DNA of 54,989 nucleotides from Deinococcus sp. Leaf326 (GCF_001424185.1 NZ_LMOM01000016.1:1-54989), one strand, 5' to 3'; counted from the first letter of the stretch, positions 17,001 to 24,209 are shown. The notes: generated by a model not told the origin, from the letters alone. Numbers and translations: made by a program.

Positions 17001-19002
17001 CGGACCCGAAGATGGTCTCCAGCGTGGCCAGCTTCTGCTCGTCGGTGTAGCCCTTCAGGCCACCCGCGAGCTGCTCGACGATCTCGCGCAGGCCCTTCAT
17101 CTTGCCGGTGCTGTCGAACGCGCTGAACCCGATGGCGCGCATGGCCGCCGCCGCCCCCTCGGTGTTGGGGGTAAATGCCGCCGTGAACGCCTTGAAGCTG
17201 GTCCCAGCGTCGGATGCACTGATCAGGCGGTCGCGCATCAGGCTCATGACGGCCGTGAAATCGGTGACGTTGATTCCTGCCGTCCGGGCTGCACTGCCGC
17301 CTGCCGCGATGGCGAGACGGAAGTCTTCAAGCTTCAGTGCCGAGACGTTCGCGGCGTTCGCCAGGAGGTCCGGAACCTTCGCCGCCTCGGCACCTTCGAT
17401 GCCAAAAGCCTTCATGGTCCCGACCAGGATCTCGCTGGCGACGCTCAGGTCCTTGACGCCCGAGGCAGCGGCCAGGGTCGCGGCCGTCTGGAGGCCTCCA
17501 TTCAGGATCTCCGCCGTGTCCAGACCACGCGAGCCGAGTTCCTCAATGGCCTGGGCGGCCTGGTTGCTGTTGAACCCCAGTTTGGTGAGGGACGGGTCCT
17601 GGGCCAGACTGGCGAGCTGCTGCCCGAGGCCCCGGCCTTCCTGCCCGAACAGGCCCAGGGTGGCCTTCGCGTTCTGGATGTTCTGCTGGAAGGTAGCGAA
17701 CTCGCTCACCGCGCTGCTGAAGATGCCCCCCAGCGCGAACACGGCCGCGCCGATCCCGGCGATGGCGATCCCGACTGGCCCGGCGATGGCCCCGATGCCC
17801 CCCAGCCCGGAGGCGAAGGTGGTCGCCTGCGCAGCGGCCGCGCCGAGGCTGCCCCCGGCTGCCGCTGCGAACTGCGGCAGGGACTTCAGGGCGTTGGCGA
17901 CGTTCCCGGCCAGGCTGACCTGGGTGAAGACCCCGTTGAGCGCATTCTGCTGGCTGGCCAGCTGGGAGCTGAGCTGGTTCAGGCCCTTGAGCTGGGTCTG
18001 GGTGGCCGTGCCACGCTCACCGACCGACCGAATGCGGGTCTCCAGACCCTTGAGGGCGGCCTCGTAGGCCTGGGTGGCCTGCCGCTGCCCGGAGAAGTTG
18101 AAGCGCCCAGCGGCAGCGGTCGCGCGCTCAAACTCGGCACGCGCTGCAGCCACGTCGCTGCGCAGCTTCGTGATGCTCTGGTCGTTGATCCGGCTCGACC
18201 CTTTCGACAGGCCGGACATGACCCGTTCCAGGGCCTGGGCTTCCTTGCTGCCTGCCGCCAGTCCCGCCGCCATGCCCTGGCCGGCGGTGCGGATGCGCTC
18301 CATCTCGCGCAGGTAGCCCTTGAGTCCGGTGGCTCCGCGCTCGTACTGGCTCTGGGCGGTCTGGAGGTCGCGGGCAAGCTGGGAGACGGCCTGAGTCTGG
18401 ACCTGGGCCGCCTGCCGGGTGGCGGCTGCCTGTTGCTGGGCCGCTTCCCGAGCGAGACGGGTGTTGAGAGCGAGGGTGGCGCGGTAGGCCTGGGCCGCCT
18501 GTTGGTCGGCCGTGGCCTGAGCCTGAGCGGCCTGTCTCGCGGTTGCCGCCTGTTGCTGTGCGGCTTCACGGGCCAGCCGGAGGTTCAGCGCCAGGGTGGC
18601 GCGGTAATTCTGGGCGGCCTGTTGGTCGGCTGAGGGGGCACGTCCACCTGAAGGGGGACTGCCGCCGCCAGTCCCGCCCCCGTTGCCCCCACTGCGGGCT
18701 TCTTTGAGCTGCCGGGCGGCGTCTTTCAGTTCGGCAGCCACGGTCTTCAGACTGGCAGTCACGGTAGCGACCTTCGTGGCCAGGAGATCGAGTCTCAGCG
18801 CGGCCCGCAGATCCCGCTGGATCTGGTCACGAGCGGCGCGCGCGTCGGCTATGGCCTTCGACACGTCGAGGCGCAGGGCGAGCTTCGTGTTCCCCACACG
18901 TTCCAGGTCGCGGGCCATCTGAGTGACGGCCTGCCGCACGCCGGTAATGGCAGCGGCCGTGATGACCCGCAGGTCGAGAGTGGCGGAACCGAGTGATGTC
19001 AT
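11026..19002 (-). CDS. Tail tape measure protein with internal NlpC/P60- or CHAP-like peptidase, 2658 aa
   Basis: ATG 19002 follows AGGAGG closely; an upstream ATG at 19050 has no such site. Residues 100-350 are coiled coil with a 40-residue tandem repeat. Residues about 350-750 resemble the TP901 tape-measure core with Ala/Gly hydrophobic stretches. A Cys-His peptidase domain lies at about 980-1115: Cys 987 in DYCARWVRM, His 1059 in GHVGIYIGNG. Inside it sits an EF-hand-like loop, DSNRNGVVEASD. Residues 1200-2100 are almost unbroken helix, followed by hydrophobic segments. The protein sets tail length and probably opens the cell wall during DNA entry. Confidence 0.9.
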   Translation of the reverse strand: MTSLGSATLDLRVITAAAITGVRQAVTQMARDLERVGNTKLALRLDVSKAIADARAARDQIQRDLRAALRLDLLATKVATVTASLKTVAAELKDAARQLKEARSGGNGGGTGGGSPPSGGRAPSADQQAAQNYRATLALNLRLAREAAQQQAATARQAAQAQATADQQAAQAYRATLALNTRLAREAAQQQAAATRQAAQVQTQAVSQLARDLQTAQSQYERGATGLKGYLREMERIRTAGQGMAAGLAAGSKEAQALERVMSGLSKGSSRINDQSITKLRSDVAAARAEFERATAAAGRFNFSGQRQATQAYEAALKGLETRIRSVGERGTATQTQLKGLNQLSSQLASQQNALNGVFTQVSLAGNVANALKSLPQFAAAAGGSLGAAAAQATTFASGLGGIGAIAGPVGIAIAGIGAAVFALGGIFSSAVSEFATFQQNIQNAKATLGLFGQEGRGLGQQLASLAQDPSLTKLGFNSNQAAQAIEELGSRGLDTAEILNGGLQTAATLAAASGVKDLSVASEILVGTMKAFGIEGAEAAKVPDLLANAANVSALKLEDFRLAIAAGGSAARTAGINVTDFTAVMSLMRDRLISASDAGTSFKAFTAAFTPNTEGAAAAMRAIGFSAFDSTGKMKGLREIVEQLAGGLKGYTDEQKLATLETIFGSDGVRTATTLLDAYNTTNSQGTRLLDERTEALTRQGTADLAAKERTAALAAVQAELSNKVLVLKQQLGEQLAPAALALVSAMSSLVDQAGNLGSHLDELTGYLVPAGVAFLAFRANVVATATVSAWATLSGILVALPGMIAGVGLALKAFVASNPIGLIATVAAGIAGYANSIINDTQNIYDTIDQNANRSQEALLKRVAQLRAAGDKLSLATAKVLLANQMLSDAQAGSITGADIFGNRTVKVDPQAIKLAETRLEAAKKELEAARAQNQARNPNTLTGQGPLLPGQVRAGAATEVGLRIAEQTLRATGNREADRVVDYCARWVRMTLGKAEPKIANYVNTLFQKDSNRNGVVEASDAQRNAQAAGLLRTFTGVNDLKPGDTVFYQDGGAGHVGIYIGNGKVRGNNRVSNAATKGRNPVDDVDVNRLGKVSGYIRGDDLYGAATGFSGTPLTGDTPNAKLQKALAEGQRLFNQYQLALKSGNDVWLTKVNQSIAAFKTKNADVWKTIETRNKKGNDDLAGVTEAEYRKYQTRAKDLAGLEARTRVGGTVQANADREIAKWVKLNGDAAQKVLDYERTALKSRTEFEKKTNTERATIAREAEQGRLSEARSALERLQTIQARALLQAGTNEVARAKLVRSNANEVAAAQKQIAQAQLKIDEAAARKLDPSNQKQALATARATYQNSLREIETDRLRSIQESGKTLKDEQAKLDGQLREGRVADARLTLERIDLLNQQELQRFVGTAAEREKVIRRQADSELAAKTKVALAQKAIDDAAAKALTTPALRDAALRRSAQAYENTLRQAQIARDGVVQEAKKATATEVSQAGERQKAAQNLERDLRQLNERFSQQVQTGKVTADTLLRYRQALENARAKAAELPVALQGGINTLLTQGQALTTSGQKVADYRSEIDKLSKSVGEWAYAELVAARARVIANGGDAKKLAILDAEIAKRKTLTTQQLDQADAESRVSQASAATENLEGQYANDQAAAQGNYAALYQLELQYGARIQAARDARARAENVRESQEIQDTYTARSKLQGVTDEQLRRAQATRDRDLAASAQRLTNALAKNLSDRNAAELSAKTQLDDALKTVDRQTRDTIRKNSLDLLTRQTADLEAAQEEALSLEGLTQQEILDIRKRYQPQLVEQKRREVAASREIEEQAERDRYADAVEAARKNGTLNQVQAKLLAEHTSNMGAIERRGADSVRDYQLSTKRAVGQAILASDKALAAAAKATSDELLDAARTRIDQQLDGLGNMEERQRQLALSALEFWQGVYAGMGKAGEAALAAVNEGIRKIKLAGEAARAAASKVVMQNTDGLTTSFERDLDAIGKPDDEGSARASAEAKYKGLLDTYQGFLDKAKLAYADFENKTDDELAPDERQTRDGLEANMQLFQDFIDRVIIAAGGAGDAAAAAFTLGQRDQAQESKLALTELNYQIAESEGKDGSPAYIAGLKSALAYWRGRLQGLKDGGKEETDEYAKIARTVADLDNKIRNTSTSPIVDRLQTVAKAVGKGGALQGIISAGLDGLTAYFQKGGSKGGKGSIIAGASALIGALGEVFKTGDEDIDQALSTFVSGVQAVLGSLAKGDWVGALIAGITTLISTIVDLFRGGANSAKKAAQAVADATKGVKIFDTSQYAKVVSRGGILGFFGFKTTEIDQAALDIATSLGDAIYGSVSGALMNGFKAGKLGVKDVSQALKTSLTEYVVQGLIDGFLQSAGIQTILQPFLDAYLKAFKDGNRQGMADALAGLDASMGAFESQVEQFAQGIKPITDRLIDPDAARSAADELTATLRDSITSGISSGMISGLRAGKKGFADLGVDVKAILADQILQGIITAFVNGEAFKARLQPLIDKYMAASATDRVGIAKEIQGAISDLSSGLSDLYQNVLVPAAQELGVFGVDAKDVASGSTTLDSGTTQIKVEAPTLTSTINFDVLSTLASAVQTSAPQFLTAANAFTQGVGLFGAILDRFMRWTDQRGGNTDWTQLRS
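18391..18630 (-). repeat. Two tandem 120-bp repeats in the tape measure gene
   Basis: Two 40-codon units (ADQQAAQ..YRATLALN..LAREAAQQQ) lie side by side at 18511-18630 and 18391-18510. In-frame repeats in tape measures can change tail length by recombination. Confidence 0.8.
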
Positions 19003-19063
19003 GACGCCTCCTAAAGGGCAAGAAAAGACCGTCTGCTGTGACAGTCGCATTTACATTGGTCGT

Positions 19064-19483
19064 ATGACACGAAAACCAGGTGAGGATGCTCCGCAAATGG
19101 AGCTGGGTTCATTGCGCGAAGGACTGCGCTTTCTCGCTTTGTTTCTCGTCGGAATTCTTCTTGTAATCGCTGGTATCTGGTGGTTCTACTCCAGACCGGC
19201 GACCCCGCCGGTCAGTGACAACAACTTCAGTCGCGCAGACTTGGGAGAAGCGTGGCCCTTCACGGCAGAAGCAGGTGTGCTCGCGTGCGAAGGGAGCGCC
19301 GGGTCAGGCGCCGTGACCTTCCGTACTGAGGGAACGGTCTACGCCGTGAATGGTGTGGCGGCAGCACTAGCGCCGGCGCGCGGCTGGCAGACAGACCTAC
19401 AGCCTGTCGTCCGGTCCGGAGTCACTGGATACGCGACCGTGGCTCCGGTCGTAGAGCGTGGTCTTACTCTGTGTCGGGACTGA
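19064..19483 (+). CDS. DUF2511-like membrane-anchored cargo protein, 139 aa
   Basis: This plus-strand gene interrupts the minus-strand late operon between tail chaperones and tape measure. It has one membrane segment (LRFLALFLVGILLVIAGIWWFY, residues 19-40). The outer part, beginning ADLGEAWPFTAEAGVLACEG and continuing VTFRTEGTVYAVNGVA, resembles DUF2511 domains, whose function is unknown. Start ATG 19064 lies six bases after TACATT (19052-19057), so a leaderless message independent of late transcription is likely. It fits a phage moron expressed in the lysogen. Confidence 0.65.
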   Translation: MTRKPGEDAPQMELGSLREGLRFLALFLVGILLVIAGIWWFYSRPATPPVSDNNFSRADLGEAWPFTAEAGVLACEGSAGSGAVTFRTEGTVYAVNGVAAALAPARGWQTDLQPVVRSGVTGYATVAPVVERGLTLCRD

Positions 19484-19492
19484 ATTCCTGCG

Positions 19493-19980
19493 CTATTCGG
19501 CACTGAGCAACTGCTCGAACCCGTCCCGCTCTTCTCCTGCCTTCCCACTGCGGGTTCCACCCAGGCGCATGATCTGCGCGAGCGGCATAACAGTCGCCAG
19601 GTGCTGTACGGCCCAACTGGGCAGCTCGCGGTCGGCAATGGCGTCCATGACAGCCACACATTGTGCTGGCGTGAGGGGTAAGCCGCGATACAGCGCCTCG
19701 GGCCGCGCATAGGAGGGCAGCAGCTCGTGGGGGTCGAAGCGCTTGTGCTCCGGCATCGCCTTGCCCTCGCCTTCGCCCTTGCCGCCCAGGGCGTTCAGCA
19801 GCGCTGCGAGAGTGTTCGCGGTGGGCAGGTGGCGCCGGTACTCACCGAGCGACAACCGGCTGTGGATGATGCCGAACTGCACGCTCGGCATGGCCTCCAG
19901 GTCCGCGTGGGTGTACTGGGGGTGCCACTGTGCGACCTCGCACATCCAGTCCAGCCAGTCGTCGTCGGTTACAGGTCGAC
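19493..19980 (-). CDS. Tail assembly chaperone, frameshift extension (T part of G-T)
   Basis: This frame has no proper start. It is open from the slippery site at 19981-19987 through KRRPVTDDDWLDWMCEVAQW to the stop at 19493, giving about 160 residues attached to the upstream G-like protein by a -1 shift. An internal ATG at 19945 exists but lacks a ribosome site. The extension contains HADLEAMPSVQFGIIHSRLSL and a Gly/Glu linker. In lambda-like phages the G-T fusion recruits tail tube protein to the tape measure, which is encoded next. Confidence 0.75.
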
Positions 19981-20418
19981 GTTTGGGTCTTCACCCAGGT
20001 CCGTGCCGAGGACCTCGTCCAGATCCGCTTCGGTGGGCTGCTGGTGCCCGTTGCGCAGGAAGTACATCAGGGGCGCGAAGTCCTGGGAGACCATGTTGTC
20101 CACGACCCACTCGCGGGTGATGTCGTCCTTGGTGCCCGGCTCCTGCACGCGGCGGCCCAGGAGGTCCACAAGCATGTCGGCCATGCTGTCCACAGTCGCT
20201 TCCTGCTGCTCGGACGTCAGCTCGCCCTTGCTGCCGTCAGGGTTCTTCTCGGCCTCGGGCAGCGCCGCCTGGCGCTTGGTCAGGCCACGGTCTTCGCCCA
20301 TCGTGATCAGGCGGGTCTCGAAGGTGTGCTCGCCGAGCTGGAAGGTAGGGTGGTCCTCGCTGACGCGCACGCCGAAGGTCACGAGTTTGAGGTTGGCAGG
20401 TTTGTTGGTTCCAGTCAT
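19969..20418 (-). CDS. Tail assembly chaperone (lambda gpG-like), 149 aa
   Basis: The gene sits between the tail tube and tape measure genes, the invariant place of this chaperone. The protein is soluble and helical in its second half (TSEQQEATVDSMADMLVDLLG) and ends DLGEDPNVDL. A C CCA AAC heptamer near its 3' end allows a -1 shift into the extension frame. The ATG at 20418 overlaps the upstream stop. It should coat the tape measure before tube polymerisation. Family assignment rests on position and frameshift, not on a named motif. Confidence 0.75.
   Translation of the reverse strand: MTGTNKPANLKLVTFGVRVSEDHPTFQLGEHTFETRLITMGEDRGLTKRQAALPEAEKNPDGSKGELTSEQQEATVDSMADMLVDLLGRRVQEPGTKDDITREWVVDNMVSQDFAPLMYFLRNGHQQPTEADLDEVLGTDLGEDPNVDL
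19981..19987 (-). other. Programmed -1 frameshift heptamer C CCA AAC
   Basis: On the minus strand CCCAAAC is read as GAC CCA AAC in the upstream frame, which fits the X XXY YYZ rule exactly. Slipping back one base gives AAA CGT CGA and joins the extension frame. It lies 12 bases before the upstream stop. Confidence 0.8.
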
Positions 20419-20669
20419 GAGGTCCTCTTGGGCTGCGCGGTGCGCAGGATGCAGTTGGTTTCGAGAAGGCCGCCCTCGACGTTCAACAGGTCAGGGGGCA
20501 GGGTGAAAGTGACGCGCTGGCCCAGGCTGTTCGCCACGGTGACCAGCGCCTCGGTCTGGGCGTCATTGAGGATGACGATGGCCTGCCGCAGCACGCCGCC
20601 CCTGGGTGCTCCCGGCGCGACGACGATGACCTGCGGATCGCCGTCCCAGTCATCGCGCCAGGTGGGCAT
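20415..20669 (-). CDS. Small tail-region protein, 84 aa
   Basis: ATG 20669 overlaps the stop of the tail tube gene in TGATG, and its own stop overlaps the chaperone start by 4 bases. The product (MPTWRDDWDGDPQVIVVAPG, then NDAQTEALVTVANSLGQRVTF) looks beta-rich and soluble. It lies between tail tube and chaperone, where small accessory tail proteins occur. No family is recognised. Confidence 0.65.
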   Translation of the reverse strand: MPTWRDDWDGDPQVIVVAPGAPRGGVLRQAIVILNDAQTEALVTVANSLGQRVTFTLPPDLLNVEGGLLETNCILRTAQPKRTS

Positions 20670-21160
20670 CAGGCGGTGACGGTGGCGGCTTCTACGTTGT
20701 CGGCCAAGTGGGGGAAGCCGAAGGGAGTGGGCAGACCCACGGGCGTGATGCTGTAGGCCACGGTGTTCAGGCCGTCGCTCGGGCTGGTCATGTCCCACTC
20801 GCCCACGTTGAACTTGCCGTAGTAGCCCTTACCGGCCGCTACGCCCTTGGGGTAGTAGACGTACCAGACCTCCACCCCCTCACGGGCGGCCTTTTCCATG
20901 AGCTGAGCGGTGAGGTCGTCGTCGGTCCACTGGGTCTCGCCCAGCTCCATGCGGGGCGTCTGGCCGGTGGGGATGGTGACGGTGCTGCCGCCAGAAGCGA
21001 AGTTCTGGAAGTCCACAGTGGTGGTGCCGAAGCCGATCTTGATGCTGTTGGTGCTCAGCAGCTTCTTGCGACTGGCAGCGGCCACGAGCACGTCGGGGCT
21101 GGCGGCGACCACAAGCGCGATTTCGAGTACGGCCAGCTTGCCACGGGTGTATTTCGCCAT
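20669..21160 (-). CDS. Major tail tube protein, 163 aa
   Basis: Position directly before the chaperones, size and the N-terminal KYTRGKLAVLEIALVVAASP followed by a beta-sandwich-like pattern (VTIPTGQTPRMELGETQWTDDDLTAQLM, VEVWYVYYPKG) fit a siphovirus tail tube subunit. It should polymerise around the tape measure. The ATG follows GGGAGGAACGCATC. It could instead be a related tail sheath-like protein, but nothing else contractile is present. Confidence 0.7.
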   Translation of the reverse strand: MAKYTRGKLAVLEIALVVAASPDVLVAAASRKKLLSTNSIKIGFGTTTVDFQNFASGGSTVTIPTGQTPRMELGETQWTDDDLTAQLMEKAAREGVEVWYVYYPKGVAAGKGYYGKFNVGEWDMTSPSDGLNTVAYSITPVGLPTPFGFPHLADNVEAATVTA

Positions 21161-21191
21161 GATGCGTTCCCTCCTGGGGAGTGAGTGGGGC

Positions 21192-21563
21192 TTATTCGGG
21201 GTCGTCGGGGATGCTGAAGAGCATCTGCTCGGCGATATCGCCTGCTTCGGGGATGAGCTGGGGCGTGGGCATGTTGTCGAAGGCGTCGCCCATCGCGTCC
21301 ATCGCGCCGTCGAGGTCGCCGTCGTCGTGGTTGACGATCCGCACCTGCCAGCTCTTGAGGTTGATGCCCCCGCCGAAGGTGCTGATGATCCGGGGCTTGG
21401 GCGTTGGGTAGATCAGGACTTCGAGCCCGCTCGCGGTGGTGCCCTTGGGGGGGTCGCCCACGTAGAGGGCAGGCGCGGTCTGCCCACCAGGGAAGCGGTA
21501 CTCGCCCAGCTGCACCCCGGTCAGCGCCGCCTCGACGCGCGCCCGGAGTTCGGCGACGTTCAC
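21192..21563 (-). CDS. Tail-completion or terminator-like protein, 123 aa, GTG start
   Basis: GTG 21563 overlaps the upstream stop in GTGA; a longer frame upstream is a shadow. The product (VNVAELRARVEAALTGVQLG... TPKPRIISTFGGGINLKSWQVRI) has the helix-then-beta layout and size of tail terminator proteins and lies directly before the tail tube gene. The C-terminus is acidic. Assignment is by position and secondary-structure impression only. Confidence 0.55.
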   Translation of the reverse strand: MNVAELRARVEAALTGVQLGEYRFPGGQTAPALYVGDPPKGTTASGLEVLIYPTPKPRIISTFGGGINLKSWQVRIVNHDDGDLDGAMDAMGDAFDNMPTPQLIPEAGDIAEQMLFSIPDDPE

Positions 21564-21793
21564 GATGTGGGTGGGTCGTTGGCCGGGGTGACCTGCTCGC
21601 TGGCCTCGGTGTCTTCGGCGTCGGCCGAGCGGTCCACGACCTGGCCTTCGAGGATCAGGTCGATCTCTTCCTGAGCCTTCTCGGGGCTCAGCTCGCCCTT
21701 CTGGTGCCGGGCGTTGATCTTGGCCACCTCCTGGTGCTTCTGGGCGTCGGTGAGGGGCTTGGTGGGGGCGGCGGTCTTCTTGGTGGGGGCCAT
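21560..21793 (-). CDS. Small charged protein, 77 aa
   Basis: ATG 21793 follows GGAGGACCCCTC. The N-terminus is a Lys/Pro/Thr tail (MAPTKKTAAPTKP), the middle a helix (DAQKHQEVAKINARHQKGE) and the C-terminus acidic and disordered. It overlaps the next gene by four bases. Such short Lys-rich proteins occur in head-tail regions as linkers, but the role is unknown. Confidence 0.6.
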   Translation of the reverse strand: MAPTKKTAAPTKPLTDAQKHQEVAKINARHQKGELSPEKAQEEIDLILEGQVVDRSADAEDTEASEQVTPANDPPTS

Positions 21794-21810
21794 GAGGGGT
21801 CCTCCAGGGG

Positions 21811-22206
21811 TCAGCCCGCCCACGCCTGAGCGAAGGCGGCGGGGAAGTCGAAGTCACGCAGGACGTTGATGGGGACGTTGCGGGCCGGCATGGTGTAGGA
21901 CCGGCGCTTGAACACGGCGCCCAGGAAGACGGCGGCGGCGTAGTCGGTGTCCCAAGTCAGTTCGTAGTGGCCACTGCCAACCCGCATCGGGGGGCTCTGG
22001 CTATCGCGCAGGGTGCCCAGATCCACCACGTCGCGCACCGTGCCCGCCAGCTCGCCACTGCGCCGCTTCGTCACGCCCGGCCAGGCGTAGGCCACGTCAC
22101 CGAAGCCTTCCTGGATGACGTCCCCGAGTTGGCGGGTCGCCTTGCGCGCGGCCACGTCCACCTCGCGGTGCAGGCCGCTGAAGTCGAGGTCGAGGCGGGT
22201 GGGCAT
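21811..22206 (-). CDS. Head-tail connector or HK97 gp10-like protein, 131 aa
   Basis: The N-terminal FSGLHREVDVAARKATRQLGDVI helix, the central TKRRSGELAG turn and the ending VFKRRSYTMPARNVPINVLRDF resemble HK97 gp10-type head-closure or tail-completion proteins. The start is coupled to the upstream gene in TAATG. Position between capsid and tail genes agrees. Confidence is moderate because the family is diverse. Confidence 0.6.
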   Translation of the reverse strand: MPTRLDLDFSGLHREVDVAARKATRQLGDVIQEGFGDVAYAWPGVTKRRSGELAGTVRDVVDLGTLRDSQSPPMRVGSGHYELTWDTDYAAAVFLGAVFKRRSYTMPARNVPINVLRDFDFPAAFAQAWAG

Positions 22207-22625
22207 TAGTGCAGGCTGCCCCAGTCACCGCTCTCCTGAGCCGGGGCTACCTCCTGCGGGATGAAGTAGAGGATCTTCACCAGACTGCCGTCATCGAGTC
22301 GGAGTGATCCGAGTCCGATCTGCCGGTGCTGCCCCTGGGCCGCTTCCTCGGCCAGTGCCTGGATCTCGGTGGCCAGGGTGGCCGGCGTCGGCCGGGGCGG
22401 GAGAGGGGCGCCCCCGAGGCCTTTGGGCAGCAGGCTCTTGATGAACGTCACCTCGGCCTCGCCGCTGGCGGTGCCCTGGATAAAGGTCTGGGTAACGACC
22501 AATTGAGTCACCCCATCAGCGGGGACGCTCAGCTCGGCGCGGTTGACGTTTTGCACAGACTGGCCGTCAACCGTGAGTGCGGAACCCCGGCCGGTCTTGT
22601 TGGCGAGAAGATCGAATTTGCTCAT
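22206..22625 (-). CDS. Head-tail region protein, 139 aa
   Basis: No family is recognised. The N-terminal half is beta-rich (AELSVPADGVTQLVVTQTFI), a Pro linker follows (PLPPRPTPATLATEI), and the end is again beta (DDGSLVKILYFIP). It overlaps the upstream gene by four bases in ATGA and its stop joins the next start, so it belongs to the tightly packed connector block. It could be a neck protein or minor tail component. Confidence 0.55.
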   Translation of the reverse strand: MSKFDLLANKTGRGSALTVDGQSVQNVNRAELSVPADGVTQLVVTQTFIQGTASGEAEVTFIKSLLPKGLGGAPLPPRPTPATLATEIQALAEEAAQGQHRQIGLGSLRLDDGSLVKILYFIPQEVAPAQESGDWGSLH

Positions 22626-23347
22626 GTGGCCCTCCAGCGGGCGAGGAAGCGGGCCCCGAACTGGGCTTCCTGGGCGAGGTCGCTGTCGGGGTAGGCCAGG
22701 GCGATGCTGAGCACGCCGGGCTGGCCGTCGAGCGTCAACGGGGAGGTGCTGCCCCAGCTCACGCCGGGGGGGCGGGCCTGGGGAGCGGTGAGAGTGCCCC
22801 AGCGGCCCACGAGGACCACCTCAGCGCTGTCTGCTCCCACCTCGTCGCGCAGCTTGGGATCAGCGGTGGCGACGAGACGGGCACTGACCGGGAGGGGGAC
22901 ACCGGGGACGGGGATGGGGTTGCCGTGGCGATCCTGGGTCATGCCCTGCCCGGCGAGCGTGAAGGTCAGCAGGCTCACGCGGGTACGCTCGACGAGCGCC
23001 GCCATGCGGACCACCCACAGCAGATCCAGCCCGGCCGGGTTCAGGGCCACGGCCACCGGCACGAGCACTTGCCCATCGGCCAGGGTGACGATGAAGCCCA
23101 CATCGGCGACCGGCGCGTCCGGCGGCAACACCACGGTGACGCTACGGCTACTGATGCCCGGCTCAACCACGCCAGGGGCATCGGTGCTCTGGTCCTCGAC
23201 CTGTCCGATCAGTGCTCGGAAGGGCGCAGCCGCACCGCCGAAGCGCTGCAGGCTGACCTGCTGAGCGAAGGGACTGGCCAGGGCCTGCTGGATGTAGGGC
23301 GCAGCGGCCTGCACCTCAGCGTAGGCCGCCGTGAACAGGTCGGTCAC
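22622..23347 (-). CDS. Head-tail region structural protein, 241 aa
   Basis: Soluble and beta-rich (SVTVVLPPDAPVADVGFIVTLADGQVLVPVAVAL), with an N-terminal helix (AAYAEVQAAAPYIQQALAS). It resembles minor head or baseplate-like proteins in size only; no motif is recognised. The start overlaps the previous stop by four bases and its stop overlaps the next start, so expression is coupled with neighbours on both sides. Confidence 0.55.
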   Translation of the reverse strand: MTDLFTAAYAEVQAAAPYIQQALASPFAQQVSLQRFGGAAAPFRALIGQVEDQSTDAPGVVEPGISSRSVTVVLPPDAPVADVGFIVTLADGQVLVPVAVALNPAGLDLLWVVRMAALVERTRVSLLTFTLAGQGMTQDRHGNPIPVPGVPLPVSARLVATADPKLRDEVGADSAEVVLVGRWGTLTAPQARPPGVSWGSTSPLTLDGQPGVLSIALAYPDSDLAQEAQFGARFLARWRAT

Positions 23348-23763
23348 CGCGACACCCCCACGAACAGCCGGCGCTGAGGCTGCTGCGGCGCTGCGAGCAG
23401 CACGAACTGCCCGGCCAGCGTGTCCCAGTCTGCGGCTGCGAGAACCGCCGTGCCGTGCGTATCGGTCGTCCCCACATTCAGGGTCAGCTCCAGTCCAGGC
23501 ACCTTGATCCCCTTGAGGCCGCCCGTGCTGGCCTGCGTGGTCAGGCTGATGGTGCCACTCAGGCCCGTCTTATAGGCCAGAGCCTTCGCCGCCCATGCCG
23601 TGCGCGCGAAGGTTTCGGCGGTGCCGGTCAGCGTCGCCGGGTCAACCCGACGCAAGGCCAGCTCTCCCAGCAACCAGCCCTGTGCGAGGAGCAGGTGCGC
23701 CGGCTCCGGCGGCGGAGCACCAGGGATGAGGGCGGGCACGTCGGCGGGCAGAACCGCCTGCAC
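23344..23763 (-). CDS. Head-tail adaptor candidate, 139 aa
   Basis: The N-terminal half is helical with repeated Ala/Leu (EPAHLLLAQGWLLGELALRRVD), and the second half is beta-rich (GIKVPGLELTLNVGTTDTHGTAV). Size and place after the capsid gene fit an adaptor of the gp6/gp15 kind, but the sequence gives no firm match. It is packed between neighbours with 4-base overlap downstream and 3-base gap upstream. Confidence 0.5.
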   Translation of the reverse strand: MQAVLPADVPALIPGAPPPEPAHLLLAQGWLLGELALRRVDPATLTGTAETFARTAWAAKALAYKTGLSGTISLTTQASTGGLKGIKVPGLELTLNVGTTDTHGTAVLAAADWDTLAGQFVLLAAPQQPQRRLFVGVSR

Positions 23764-23766
23764 GGC

Positions 23767-24138
23767 CTACTCCTCGACCAGTTCTTCGGTGCGCAGCTTC
23801 TCGCGCACGAACGCGGTGCGGGGCACGTCCACTGCCTTCTTCCCGATGACCTTCCGGTTCTCGGGGTCCACGAACTCGCCACCGAAGGCCGCGATGGTGT
23901 CGTTCACGCGCACCGAGATGGTCTTTTCCTTGGGTGCTTCGGCCTTTTTGCTCTCGCTTTCGGTGGTGCTGGTGGAGGCCGTCAGCTCGGTGAGGCGGCT
24001 CGTGAAGGCGTCGAGGTTGCCCGAGCCGTCCTTCTTCGCCAGAGTCAGCAGCTCGTCGAGTTCGGCCTGCTTCAGGCTGTCGGGCACGTCCTGACCGTTG
24101 GCGGTCTTGATGTCCTTGATCGTGTCGGCTTTTGCCAT
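23767..24138 (-). CDS. Hypothetical head protein, 123 aa
   Basis: Residues 15-60 contain helices (SLKQAELDELLTLAKKDG, LDAFTSRLTELTAS), followed by a Ser/Thr/Glu/Lys linker and a beta part (TISVRVNDTIAAFGGEF). The first helix resembles the SAP/Rho-N-like helix-extension-helix found in phage head proteins after the capsid gene; that is suggestive only. It follows the capsid gene beyond a stable hairpin and has an AAGGAG site. Confidence 0.5.
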   Translation of the reverse strand: MAKADTIKDIKTANGQDVPDSLKQAELDELLTLAKKDGSGNLDAFTSRLTELTASTSTTESESKKAEAPKEKTISVRVNDTIAAFGGEFVDPENRKVIGKKAVDVPRTAFVREKLRTEELVEE

Positions 24139-24151
24139 GTGCGTGCTCCTT

Positions 24152-24175
24152 GACCGGGCCGCTTAGGGCCCGGTC
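24152..24175 (-). terminator. Hairpin after the major capsid gene
   Basis: A perfect 9-bp stem (GACCGGGCC/GGCCCGGTC) with a six-base loop stands in the gap after the capsid gene. It has no T run. It probably lowers read-through or stabilises the capsid message, so that capsid exceeds connector proteins. Confidence 0.5.
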
Positions 24176-24209
24176 GGGGGTGGTACCAGGGGTGGCCGGA
24201 GCCGGGGGC

